From Eximiradius proteiniborus (GTDB taxonomy: Bacteria > Bacteroidota > Ignavibacteria > Kapaibacteriales > UBA2268), in the NCBI GenBank assembly GCA_026415495.1, contig JAOAGZ010000005.1, positions 1-58,515 on the forward strand: a DNA stretch of 58,515 bases, given 5' to 3'. Below, piece by piece: positions 17,586 to 27,100 of the stretch. Made by a program: the position numbers and the translations under genes. Position 1 is the first letter of the stretch. Each line of letters starts with the position of its first letter. Under the pieces are notes generated by a model. The model searched no databases, had not been told where the DNA came from, and saw only the letters and a list, made by a program, of their open reading frames with translations.

Positions 17586-19325
17586 TTAAAATGTAAAAAT
17601 TAATCTTGCGGTTGGCATAAACACACTGTTTAGTTCCCAATCGCGTAGTTTGCCTTTCATAGCTGCAGTATAGCCTTTTGCATCGAAGCGAACGGCAACA
17701 CGATTGCGAACAATCGGAACAGATAGCCAAATATTCGCAAAAACTGATTCATCAAAATACTGAATAGAAGCACCATACGGGGTACGTGCATTTTTTGCCA
17801 TAAAATCGAGTTTAGCACTTATGCCAGTTACATTATCGGAAGACTTTTTAACATATTTAGTTTTGATAATATCATTATCTTTGTCTTCGATAACTTTGTT
17901 GTACCATCTGTCGGCAGTATAGGTGGTTCCGCCGAGACCGAAACGCAGCCAGTAATCGTCATCGATAGCAATACCAAATGTATAGTGCAAAGAAGCGTTA
18001 AATCTAATCATATAATCTTCATCTTTGAATAAAGCATTTCGCATTGCAGCAATATCAGGATAATCGTTAATGCTCTTTTTGCGATTTTTGTAATCAGGTT
18101 CATTAGCATCTCCGAAGATGTAGCCAAAAGTGAAATTAAAGATTCCACTTTGAGGAATAACTTTTATTGGGAAATCACCAGAAGCAGAGACGCCAACACT
18201 ACCAGAAGTTAATTTTCTATCGACATTATAGAAATCTTTCGAAAGAGAAGCCCAACCAGAAGTAGGCAGGATGAAACCGAGTTTCACATTTTCCCAAATA
18301 GCAGACAAAGTTAATCTTTCGCTCCACAAGCTGGGATAGTTGATTTCGTCGATACCGTATTTAAGTTCGACGCCGTATTGAGGCAAGCTTTGGTTAGTTA
18401 CAGTAGAGAGAGTATCAACATAGCCATCGGAATAAACAATCATAGGTTGTTCGTAATGACGCCAGCTAATTAAATCGGAGCTGAGAATTAATTCATTTTT
18501 GCGAAGTTCATAGTCAAGAGGTTGCCCGTCGGAAATTCTCATAAATGTTTGCACATCGAAAGGAGTGATTTCGTATTCATTTTTGACGAGCGATTGAGAA
18601 GTGCCATATACTTTAGGAGCAAATTTTTTGAATGTGCCAAAACCTTGAGCTTCGAGAGTTTTGTTTTCGACGTTGCCCTGACGGAAAGCCGTAACAATAA
18701 GTTCATACATATTGAAAGCACGGTATTCGTTTTCGTCGAGGGTGAAAGCAAAAAGTTCAGGATTAGTATATATATTGCGAGGTGGCACCTGACGCAAGGA
18801 TTTTTCGATATCTTCTTCGCTATCGTAGGAAACGAGCATAGCAATAATAGAAGAAGGAACAATCTGGTCGCGTTCCATTCGGGTAGTAACTACATAAACA
18901 TTTTGAACTGTAGCAATCGATTGACCTTGGGATTGCAAGCTTTGGATAATACAATCGATATCGGCGGGCACTTCGTAACCACGAGAGAGCATACCTTGCT
19001 TAATTGCGATGTCGCTTGCACCGGCTTCAACCTGAGAGCGGACGAAGTCTACGATAGTTCTATCGGCATTTTTGACGCAAGCTTCGTCGGCTACGGCAAC
19101 GGTGCGGGTAAGTGCTTCATCCTGGACACGAATAGCTTTGCGAATATCGCCAATATCTTTGATACGATAAATAGAAATAGTAGAAAATCTGTAATTTTTG
19201 AATTTGTTTAAAATACTTTCGAGTTTGATACGGAAAGATTCATCAATTTGAGCATTAGCATTAAAGCTCAAAGCGACCCCGAAAAGTATGCTTAGAATTA
19301 ATACCGATGATAATTTCTTCATCAT
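17586..19325 (-). CDS. Outer-membrane beta-barrel protein of the gldM-like cluster (579 aa)
   Basis: A signal peptide (MMKKLSSVLILSILFGVALS then FNANAQ) precedes a soluble N-terminal region of about 250 residues containing two cysteines (ADEACVKN and ADIDCIIQ), and then a barrel-like half ending PTARLIFTF with a terminal phenylalanine, as for BAM substrates. The longest frame starts at 19355, but ATG 19325 sits behind AAGGG and begins the signal peptide properly, so it is preferred. The C-terminal PYGASIQY...NIWLS stretch matches the next gene's product. It follows the gldM-like gene by 89 bp containing a stable hairpin without a U-run. The family is not recognised and the function is unknown. 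Confidence 0.75.
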   Translation of the reverse strand: MMKKLSSVLILSILFGVALSFNANAQIDESFRIKLESILNKFKNYRFSTISIYRIKDIGDIRKAIRVQDEALTRTVAVADEACVKNADRTIVDFVRSQVEAGASDIAIKQGMLSRGYEVPADIDCIIQSLQSQGQSIATVQNVYVVTTRMERDQIVPSSIIAMLVSYDSEEDIEKSLRQVPPRNIYTNPELFAFTLDENEYRAFNMYELIVTAFRQGNVENKTLEAQGFGTFKKFAPKVYGTSQSLVKNEYEITPFDVQTFMRISDGQPLDYELRKNELILSSDLISWRHYEQPMIVYSDGYVDTLSTVTNQSLPQYGVELKYGIDEINYPSLWSERLTLSAIWENVKLGFILPTSGWASLSKDFYNVDRKLTSGSVGVSASGDFPIKVIPQSGIFNFTFGYIFGDANEPDYKNRKKSINDYPDIAAMRNALFKDEDYMIRFNASLHYTFGIAIDDDYWLRFGLGGTTYTADRWYNKVIEDKDNDIIKTKYVKKSSDNVTGISAKLDFMAKNARTPYGASIQYFDESVFANIWLSVPIVRNRVAVRFDAKGYTAAMKGKLRDWELNSVFMPTARLIFTF

Positions 19326-19375
19326 TTTATATCCCTTGTAAAATCTTAATTTCAATAATAATTTATTTCAATTGT

Positions 19376-19403
19376 CTGAGCGGAGAGCCCTCTCTCCGCT
19401 CAG
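19376..19403 (-). other. Perfect 12-bp intercistronic hairpin downstream of the gldM-like gene
   Basis: The arms CTGAGCGGAGAG (19376-19387) and CTCTCCGCTCAG (19392-19403) enclose a 4-base loop. On the minus strand the hairpin lies 12 bp after the gldM-like stop and before the 579-residue gene. No T-run follows, so it is more likely to be an mRNA-stability or processing element than a terminator. Confidence 0.75.
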
Positions 19404-19414
19404 GAATATAAGAA

Positions 19415-21694
19415 TTATCTACGTCTTGGACCACCACGTTCAGGTGAGTAATCGATGCTAACAGTAACTCTTTGAGCACTTGAACGCGATTGTTTATTAT
19501 TTATCGGATTAATTGCCACAACATTAACAGGAATTGTTAAAGTACCTTTGATTTTTGTTTCACCACGTGGCAAGTTGCCGGACATTTCAAGATTGATATT
19601 ATAAGTGCCATCGCCAGCATCTTCAACTTCCGGACCGGCAGCGAGTTCGTAAGCGTTGAGAGTTCCGGTCTTTTCGGAGATAGTTTTAGCTTCGGCACGG
19701 ACAGTAGCCAAAGTGCCTTCGACGCCAGTAGTAGGTTTAGAAATTCTAATGCCCTTGATGGAAATCTTAATTCTTTGTGGCTGACCAGTAACTTCAACTC
19801 TCATATCACGTGTATTGACGGAAGCAGGTTCTTGCTTAATTTCGAATGAACGAGTCGGGAATAGTTCAACTTCGACACCCGAGGCTGGCTGAACCCAAGT
19901 AACACGGATTGATATTTTATCTTTATCAGGAGTATATACAAAATTCATATTGCGGGTAATCGCGAGACCTTCGACTGGTGGCTTTTGCATATCTTTGTCG
20001 AAGTATGCATAAATACGGAACTGGTTAGCAGCAATTTTGTTTCCGGATTCCGGAATCACATCGAGCAGGAGCGAACCACCATAGTAAGCGTAAGCATCAA
20101 TGGTATTAACAATCTTACGTTCGCTTTCATCAGTCAGACCAGTTCTGAATATTCCGAGTGTAGCAGATTGCGAAGCACGACGGGATTGCAAATTATGCAC
20201 AACTTCGATTTTATATTCACCCGGTGAAAGTTTAGCATCGACAGTACCGCGATAATCGCGTTTTTCACCTTGACGTGGAGTGGAGACACCCGAGCCGGGG
20301 ATTTCGTCCAATGCTTTAAAGGTAATTCTTGAAACAACATTTCCACTCTTATCAAGCACGTTACCAGTAACAGAATTCTGACCGGGCTGGTAAGGAGAAA
20401 TTGAAATATCGAAGACGTGATTAACTGCATCGAAGCAATACATAGCAGAAGCCATATTGATAGTAGGTTCTGCAATATTTGGTTTAGGAGTAATTACACG
20501 AACGTTAAATTCAATGCTGCCACGGTTTTGGTCGAAATTGGAGGACATACCCGGAGCAAGCAACTGAGCAATGTAGCTAAACAATCTAATTTTACCAATC
20601 AGATCGGTTGCTTCGCGGTCGGACATAGCCACTTCAATAGCAGCCTGAATTTTTTGGTTAAATTTATCAATATCGCGAGTTTTGATAAATTCGTTAGCAT
20701 CAGGGAGATTGAATTTTTCGAGATTATTCTGAAGTTCTTTGAGCACTTTTCTCAGGTCGCGAACAGTCAATTGAACAGTACCGATATTTACAGTAGCATC
20801 GTCGCTAACTTCGGCAGCACTTTGTTCTGAGCGAACACCCAAAATACGGTTAGTGCGGGATGAGAAACGTAATTTATACCAACCTGCTCTGCTTGGTGGC
20901 TGGAAATTAACAATAAAAGAACGTTTATTTAGCCCGCTTGCAGTTGCAAGTCTTCTTGTTTCGGTTTCAGAATAGAAGAAAACACTATCCTGGGATAGGT
21001 TTGGTGGTGAGTACGATGGACCTATAATAATTTCGCTGCTTTTAGGATAAACTGGGGAAATATCAGCAGTGGATTTCAGATTTGCAATATCGAGCTTATC
21101 AAAAGTAGCTTTAGAGTCCAAATTAAGTTGTCGGACAGCAAGAAGTTCCCAATCTTCGCCATTAGGACCGGGGAATTTTTGTCCGGGCTGCATTTTAAGA
21201 AAATCTATATTATTCTTTTTAATGTATTCGTCGGTTTGAAACATAGGGGCACTTGTTGGGTCCTGATTGCTACTGTAAAAGATTTGATATTGAAGTTCAG
21301 CAACATTAGCAAGTTCAACAAGTTTTTGCAAGCGTTCGACGTGCTCTTTGTCGGTTTCGCCTTCGCGTCTTTTAAGAGCTGTGGTAACATCAGTAACCCC
21401 AACTTCCACACTATAACGACGATAAGATTTGATGTCCGAACCAATCATTTCACGCATATTGATGCCGGGAGGAGTGATGGTGATTTCGTCCTGGGGACGA
21501 GTGTTAATTCCTTCGGTACCGGCACCGGATTGAAGTTGAGTAAGAATACTTTCCACAATTTTCATTGTTTCTTGTTGTTTTTTGTGGAGATGCTCTTCTG
21601 CTTCGTCACGTTCAACGATGATAATCAGAAGTTCCAATACAACGGCAAGATAAAGTACGAAATATACTTTCCCTGCTCCGCCGCCTTTTGACAT
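19415..21694 (-). CDS. GldM/PorM-like periplasmic motor protein
   Basis: A 759-residue protein with one N-terminal membrane helix (about residues 9-27, VYFVLYLAVVLELLIIIV), then a charged helical segment (to ~55), and a long beta-rich periplasmic region with several Ig-like units ending in a basic RRR tail. This is the architecture of GldM/PorM, the rotor-linked component of the type IX secretion motor. GldM has a basic residue at the start of its helix that pairs with a glutamate of GldL; here Lys9 occupies that place and Glu21 lies inside the helix. The protein is longer than typical GldM (~510). The start ATG follows GGAGGG. It heads a cluster with two barrels and a VWA-OmpA protein. The homology assignment is by architecture and is not proven. 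Confidence 0.6.
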   Translation of the reverse strand: MSKGGGAGKVYFVLYLAVVLELLIIIVERDEAEEHLHKKQQETMKIVESILTQLQSGAGTEGINTRPQDEITITPPGINMREMIGSDIKSYRRYSVEVGVTDVTTALKRREGETDKEHVERLQKLVELANVAELQYQIFYSSNQDPTSAPMFQTDEYIKKNNIDFLKMQPGQKFPGPNGEDWELLAVRQLNLDSKATFDKLDIANLKSTADISPVYPKSSEIIIGPSYSPPNLSQDSVFFYSETETRRLATASGLNKRSFIVNFQPPSRAGWYKLRFSSRTNRILGVRSEQSAAEVSDDATVNIGTVQLTVRDLRKVLKELQNNLEKFNLPDANEFIKTRDIDKFNQKIQAAIEVAMSDREATDLIGKIRLFSYIAQLLAPGMSSNFDQNRGSIEFNVRVITPKPNIAEPTINMASAMYCFDAVNHVFDISISPYQPGQNSVTGNVLDKSGNVVSRITFKALDEIPGSGVSTPRQGEKRDYRGTVDAKLSPGEYKIEVVHNLQSRRASQSATLGIFRTGLTDESERKIVNTIDAYAYYGGSLLLDVIPESGNKIAANQFRIYAYFDKDMQKPPVEGLAITRNMNFVYTPDKDKISIRVTWVQPASGVEVELFPTRSFEIKQEPASVNTRDMRVEVTGQPQRIKISIKGIRISKPTTGVEGTLATVRAEAKTISEKTGTLNAYELAAGPEVEDAGDGTYNINLEMSGNLPRGETKIKGTLTIPVNVVAINPINNKQSRSSAQRVTVSIDYSPERGGPRRR

Positions 21695-21879
21695 ACTAAA
21701 TACCCTCCAAATTTATAGATTTTTCAAAATGTCTAAAATATTGTAGTGTAAAATACGACATATTTCAAATATTACTAAACAACTTATTAACGTATTTTTA
21801 AAAATCTAACAAAAAATATGTTAATTGCAAAATATATTTTCTCGATGTTGATATTTATTTTTAATTAATTTTAATAAAG

Positions 21880-22530
21880 ATGCAGACTTTGACTAATGAT
21901 TTTCTAAGAATAATGCTTAATTCTGAAAAGCCATCGGAATTTTTCGAATACTTAAAAAAAAATAATAAATTAGGTTCTTTCTCTGAATTATATTTTTTGA
22001 TTGTAACCTGTCAGGATGCAACCTGGCATCCCGAAGGAAGTGTGTGGACACATACATTAATGGTAATTGATGTAGCGGCGGAGTTCAGAAACACTTATCA
22101 ATCGGAAAAAGATGCTTTAGCGTTCATGCTTGGGGCACTATGCCACGATTTCGGCAAACCATACACAACGATAATGAAGCAAGGTAGGATAAAAAGCCCA
22201 TTACACGATTTGATGGGATTGCCTCCGACAAAATCGTTCCTCAACAAATTGGGTTTAGATGAGTTTTTTTCGGATGTTTCGGCATATATAATGGAACATC
22301 TTAAGCCAATACAACTTTATAAGAACAGAGAAAACGTTTCTGATGCAGCAATCCAAAGACTTAGCAAGCGAATAAATATATATGATTTGTATAAGCTTAG
22401 TGCCTCAGACCACTGGGGGCGCACCGACGAAGAAGCAACAAAGCGGATTCATCCAGCAGGCGAATGGCTACTGCAGAGATACAAAAGCATATTAGCAAGA
22501 GAAAAAGCGTTTAGTGTGATGCATGCTTGA
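21880..22530 (+). CDS. HD-domain metal-dependent phosphohydrolase
   Basis: A 216-residue cytosolic protein with the HD-superfamily metal ligands visible as WTHTLMVIDVA, LCHDFGKP and a downstream HLKPIQ/ASDHWGR region. The layout resembles the HD domain of bacterial tRNA nucleotidyltransferases (the 2',3'-phosphodiesterase part) without the nucleotidyltransferase domain. It probably hydrolyses a nucleotide or phosphodiester; the substrate is unknown. It is divergent from the gldM-like gene, with 185 bp of AT-rich DNA between the starts, and its last 20 bp overlap the 3' end of the convergent M28 peptidase gene. Confidence 0.8.
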   Translation: MQTLTNDFLRIMLNSEKPSEFFEYLKKNNKLGSFSELYFLIVTCQDATWHPEGSVWTHTLMVIDVAAEFRNTYQSEKDALAFMLGALCHDFGKPYTTIMKQGRIKSPLHDLMGLPPTKSFLNKLGLDEFFSDVSAYIMEHLKPIQLYKNRENVSDAAIQRLSKRINIYDLYKLSASDHWGRTDEEATKRIHPAGEWLLQRYKSILAREKAFSVMHA

Positions 22531-23890
22531 TGAAGCTTAAATAATCAACAGGCAAATCAGCATAGAGATACATAGCCACAGCAATAGCAGCAATACATTT
22601 TTTAAAGTCCTGCGCTACGATTTTGTCGAAAGTATCCCATTCGGAGTGATGATAGCGAAAATAATTGCCTTCGCTTTCAGTCCACAGGCTCATTGCAGGC
22701 ACACCTGTGCGCACCATTGGGTCTATATCCACTCCCCCACCACCTCTGACAACTGTGATAGAATCGATTTTCTGCAAGAGAGGCTCGAAAAACTTAACAA
22801 TCGAGAAAATAGTATCAGGACCGGAAAAGCCAATTTTGGAAGGGCGGAAGCAACCGGCATCGAGTTCGAACATAAGAGAATGAGGAAGAAAAGAATGCTG
22901 GTCGCGGTATGCTTTGCCACCGCGCACACCGTTTTCTTCATTTGCCCACATAACTGCACGAAGAGTGCGGCGGGGGCGAAGCCCTGCATCTTTGATATAT
23001 TTCACAGCAGCCCAGGTAGCAACACAACCGCAAGCATCATCGTGAGCACCAGTGCCAACATCCCAGGAATCTATATGTCCACCTAATGCAATGAATTCAT
23101 TAGGATGTTCCCAGCCGACAAGTTCACCACGTAAGTTCCAGGAAAGAAAATCAGGCAAAGTTTCATTGAGTAAAGTAAGCCGCAAGCGTGGAGTTATGCC
23201 GCGATTTTGCAATCTATGGAGCAATTCTGCATCTTCGGAGTTCAGTGTGCCGTGAGGAATTTTATTGACATTGTCGTTGTAAATCATCATTCCGGTGTGA
23301 AGCGAGTTGTTTTGTGGAGTAACCGACCGGGCAAGACTTGCGACTGCCCCAACTTCTGCTGCATTAATAGCACCACGAAACCGGAATGGCACAGCCTGAG
23401 AGTAATTAATAAACGGAACATTATATACAACTATTTTTCCTTTAGCTAACGCAGCTTTTTCTTTGAGTTCCTCGAAGCTCGAAACAACTAAAACATCGGC
23501 TTCAATTCCTTCTTTCGGGGTAGAGATGCTCCCACCATAAGCCATAACAGGTATTTTCTTTTGCATCGGGAAGATGAGTTCACATTTTTCTTCCTGACGA
23601 ACCCAGTGAGGCACCCAAACGCTGTCTTTAGCCACATTTTGGAGACCGTCCTTTTTCATTTCTGAATAAAGCCAATCAAGTGCCCGTTCCAGATTTTCAG
23701 AACCGCTGAGACGATGCCCGAACACATCGCACAAATACCCGAGCCGCTCGTAAAATTTATCGTCTTCCATTATTATTTTGATAAGGCTATCTACTTTGCT
23801 TTCATATTTTGAAAGGATATATTTTTGTGTAATTTGTGCGTTGAGATTAAAAACGCAGAAAAATAAGGATAAATAAATAATCTTTTTCAT
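22511..23890 (-). CDS. M28-family zinc aminopeptidase/carboxypeptidase Q-like, exported
   Basis: A secreted di-zinc exopeptidase. The signal peptide is MKKIIYLSLFFCVFNLNAQ. A PA-like insert (KGKIVVYNVPF) precedes the M28 core, whose metal and catalytic residues are seen in GGHIDSWDVGTGAHDDACG, ANEENGVRGG, ELDAGCF and HHSEWDTFD. The order H-D, D, E-E, D, H is complete, so it should be active. At 459 residues it matches plasma glutamate carboxypeptidase-like proteins. It would act in the periplasm or outside the cell on peptides. A TAATTTTG promoter box lies 25 bp upstream of the ATG. Confidence 0.9.
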   Translation of the reverse strand: MKKIIYLSLFFCVFNLNAQITQKYILSKYESKVDSLIKIIMEDDKFYERLGYLCDVFGHRLSGSENLERALDWLYSEMKKDGLQNVAKDSVWVPHWVRQEEKCELIFPMQKKIPVMAYGGSISTPKEGIEADVLVVSSFEELKEKAALAKGKIVVYNVPFINYSQAVPFRFRGAINAAEVGAVASLARSVTPQNNSLHTGMMIYNDNVNKIPHGTLNSEDAELLHRLQNRGITPRLRLTLLNETLPDFLSWNLRGELVGWEHPNEFIALGGHIDSWDVGTGAHDDACGCVATWAAVKYIKDAGLRPRRTLRAVMWANEENGVRGGKAYRDQHSFLPHSLMFELDAGCFRPSKIGFSGPDTIFSIVKFFEPLLQKIDSITVVRGGGGVDIDPMVRTGVPAMSLWTESEGNYFRYHHSEWDTFDKIVAQDFKKCIAAIAVAMYLYADLPVDYLSFIKHASH

Positions 23891-23915
23891 AAATATCTCA
23901 TTATAAAATTTTATA

Positions 23916-23923
23916 CAAAATTA
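23916..23923 (-). promoter_or_regulatory. Candidate -7 promoter box for the M28 peptidase gene (TAATTTTG)
   Basis: Minus-strand TAATTTTG matches TAnnTTTG, 25 bp before the ATG at 23890. The same octamer precedes mutS. Confidence 0.4.
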
Positions 23924-24076
23924 TGTAATCATAAGTTTTATTAAAAATAAATAATTCATTTAGTTAAGAAATAATTCAGTAATCATTTGAGATTATAAAA
24001 ACACAAGACATTGCATATCTACTTTAAAATATTAACAAATAATTAACAAAAAAATTCAAAATTTTAATTAAATTAG

Positions 24077-24099
24077 ACGTCTTAAAACACGTCTTAAAA
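24077..24099. repeat. Tandem 11-bp direct repeat upstream of the T9SS cargo gene
   Basis: ACGTCTTAAAA occurs twice (24077-24087 and 24089-24099), one base apart, which places the copies about one helical turn from each other. It lies about 50 bp before the ATG of the 1265-residue secreted protein. ACGTCTTAAA occurs again at 34771-34780 upstream of hydG. An activator or repressor site is possible. Confidence 0.45.
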
Positions 24100-24144
24100 G
24101 TTATTTCAAAATTTCTGTTCTTTCCATAAAAGGAGAATTAAATT

Positions 24145-27100
24145 ATGTTCAAAAAAACACTAACTTTTCTTTTTGTGTTTATGTTCATTTCGGGTAGTTT
24201 ACTGATTGCCCAGCCTACATACCCAACACCGTTCGATTTATCGAGTGGTGATTATAGTTTAACTGAATGGGCTGCTACTAATGCTGCGGGGACTTATCCA
24301 CCGAATATGATTTTCCATAATGCAACTATGGCAAGCACTGGAACAGACCCGGATCTGGCATACGAAATGACCGGAAACTACACTGCCGCTTACAATCTAA
24401 CAAGCGGAACACGCGTCAATGGCAAAGGCACAGCAGGATTTAGCTTTGTCAATACATCTGTTACTGTGAAATTAGGAGCGGCTGTTCTGGCTTTGAACAC
24501 AACAAACCGTAATACAATCCGAGTTTCTTGGAAAGGTGCCGTCCTTGCAACCAACACACGAATTTACGGAATAAGATTGCAATACAGAGTTGGCAATGGA
24601 GCATTCAAAGACGTTGTAGATGCAAACGGAAATCCGGTTGAGTATTTATCAACAAATCCAGTAAATCAGATTACAACGTTTGATAATATCTTGCTTCCGG
24701 AAGAAGTAGAAAATCAGCCGGTTGTCTATTTACGCTGGAAATATTACTATGTTAGCGGTTCCGGTGGTCGTCCGGAAATGAGCGTTGATGATATTGCAGT
24801 TACAAGCTATTCGTCTATCGGAACTCCGACAAAGTTGTTGGTTCAAAAGGTAACTCCGAATGTTCCAAGTTCAAATTTCCCGTTCAGCGTTCGTGTAATT
24901 ACAACAGACGACAACAATATTCCAAAATTTGTATCCAACAATACGAATGTAACTTTGCAACCATTATCCAATTTAGTCATTCCTCAACAGACTATGACAA
25001 TTGCAGCGGGAACTTATGCAGTAGAATTTACTAATTTGCGTTATTTAGATACAAATACAATAACACTAACATTTACATCGACCGGACTGACTTCTGCAAG
25101 TGTGAATGTAAGTTTTGTGGAAGGTCCATCCGGACTTGCATTAGATAACTTTGTAGGCAAAACTCACAAGAATTTTCCGCTTGCTACTTTCACAGTGCGA
25201 GCAATAAAGGCTAATGGTGAAACATTTGTAAATTACAATGGTCCTACTGTTACAATTACAGCAGCAGGAACAGGAAGTATTACAGGAACAACTACCAAGT
25301 CGTTTTTCAATGGAGTAGCAACATTTGATGATATATCTTTTAATGCACCCGGGAATTATACATTAACAATTACTTCACCCGGATTTTTAGAGCCAATCGT
25401 AAGAAATGTTACAGTTGCCGATGAAATCACATTTACCGAAATAATTATACCGGACTATATTAAAGGTGTAGGAACACTTGGAACTGATCCATACGGTCCG
25501 CGTATGCCTGCTTTTGCTTTGGTGCAAGTAAACAATCTGCTTCCAAATACAACATACAGATATTTGACAGGAGCAACAAACGACCCGAATTATGATATTA
25601 CACCAGCAAATAATAACGGAGCAGGAAACAATATTCATTTCAATGCTAATACTGGAACTTACATTTATAATAGTTTACGTTCATTTGTAGATAATGATGC
25701 TTATTCATATTTCACAACCGGACCGAACGAAACATCAAGAAAAATCTGGATAAATATTGTTCCTACCGGCAACGCAGCATTCAACAATCAGGTAAATGTT
25801 TACTGGTTATTCGGGATGGCTTTTGAAGATGGAAGATTTCTGAAACGCTTCAAATCAACAAAAACATCTCAATCAAGAGACTTTGGTTCAGATCAATCAC
25901 TTGTAACAGGTATCTACGACCCGACAAGCTGGCTTCAACCAAATTCATTTGTCGTTCTCTACGACGAAAACGATGCACCAGTATCCGTTGGAATAGTTCA
26001 GAACATCGGAGCAAGAATTCAAACTCCGGGATTTCCACCACAAACACCTTGGTGGTTTGCTGATTATGAAGAAACAAACAGTGCCTGGGCTACTTATATT
26101 CCAAATAATTTAACAAGTGGAGTGCGTAAGCTTAAAAATTTCGACTGGCAAGGCAATGAACTCCGCACCTGGACAGACGGGGACGGTATCTGGGCAACAG
26201 TCGATACAAGATTGGCAAATGGCGGAAGACTTAATCCAATATTATTTGGTACACCACAACTCGACCTGATTATGCCATACGATAACGAAGAACTTTGCAA
26301 CCACGAAGCATATCATATTACCTGGAACTCGAACGGTGTCGATAAGTTAAATATTCAAGTATCTGAAAATGGAGGAGTTACATACACTACAATATTGCCT
26401 AACGTTGATGCCCGCAAAGGACACTACGAATGGAAAATTCCAAGAGGAACATATTCCGAAAAACAATTAGCTTTTAGATTAATCAGTGTTGAGCATCCAT
26501 ATATTTTCGATGTATCGAATAATAACTATATTTGGGATACACCGCTTCAATCAGGTGGTTCGCCATCCACTTCATTATGCGAAGGAGAAAATTACACGCT
26601 TTCAGTGGATGTAAGCGGTTCCGATTTGAAATATCAATGGATGAAAGATGGAAAAATCATTCCTAATGCAACGAAGAGCACACTTACATTAAACTCAGTA
26701 AAATATGAAACTTCCGGGACTTACACTTGCCTTGTAGTTGGCAAACCTGTATGCCCGGAATTAGTAACCGAACCAATTGATGTATATGTTGTTACACCAG
26801 CAACTGTTACAACTCAACCGGTATCGCAATACACTCTGCAAGGTGGAGAAGTAACGTTATATGCCGAAGCACACATTGTTGGTCCAAATGGAACTCGTCC
26901 GGCAAAAGATGTTGCAATTCAATGGTATCGCGGTAATACTCCGCTTGTCGATGATGGAGTTCACATTGCCGGAGCCCGTTCGAATATGTTGAGACTATCG
27001 AAAATTCAGCCTTCAATGGCAAGCGACGAATATTACGTTACATTCAGCGGGAAGTGTCCTAACACAGCTGTTTCCTCGAAAAAAGTTTACGTTAGAATAG

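Noticed and set aside
18522-19211. A 229-codon plus-strand open frame opposite the 579-residue barrel gene
   Set aside because: It is a shadow of the real gene, which has a proper signal peptide and barrel pattern; the antisense translation has no domain signature.
21708-21715. A TAAATTTG box upstream of the gldM-like gene
   Set aside because: It matches TAnnTTTG but directly abuts the GGAGGG ribosome binding site, so a transcript from it would lose or truncate that site. It was not listed as a promoter.
22511-22530. Overlapping 3' ends of convergent genes (also at 37331-37334 and 49084-49095)
   Set aside because: Short convergent overlaps are common in compact genomes. I see no sign of antisense regulation beyond the overlap.
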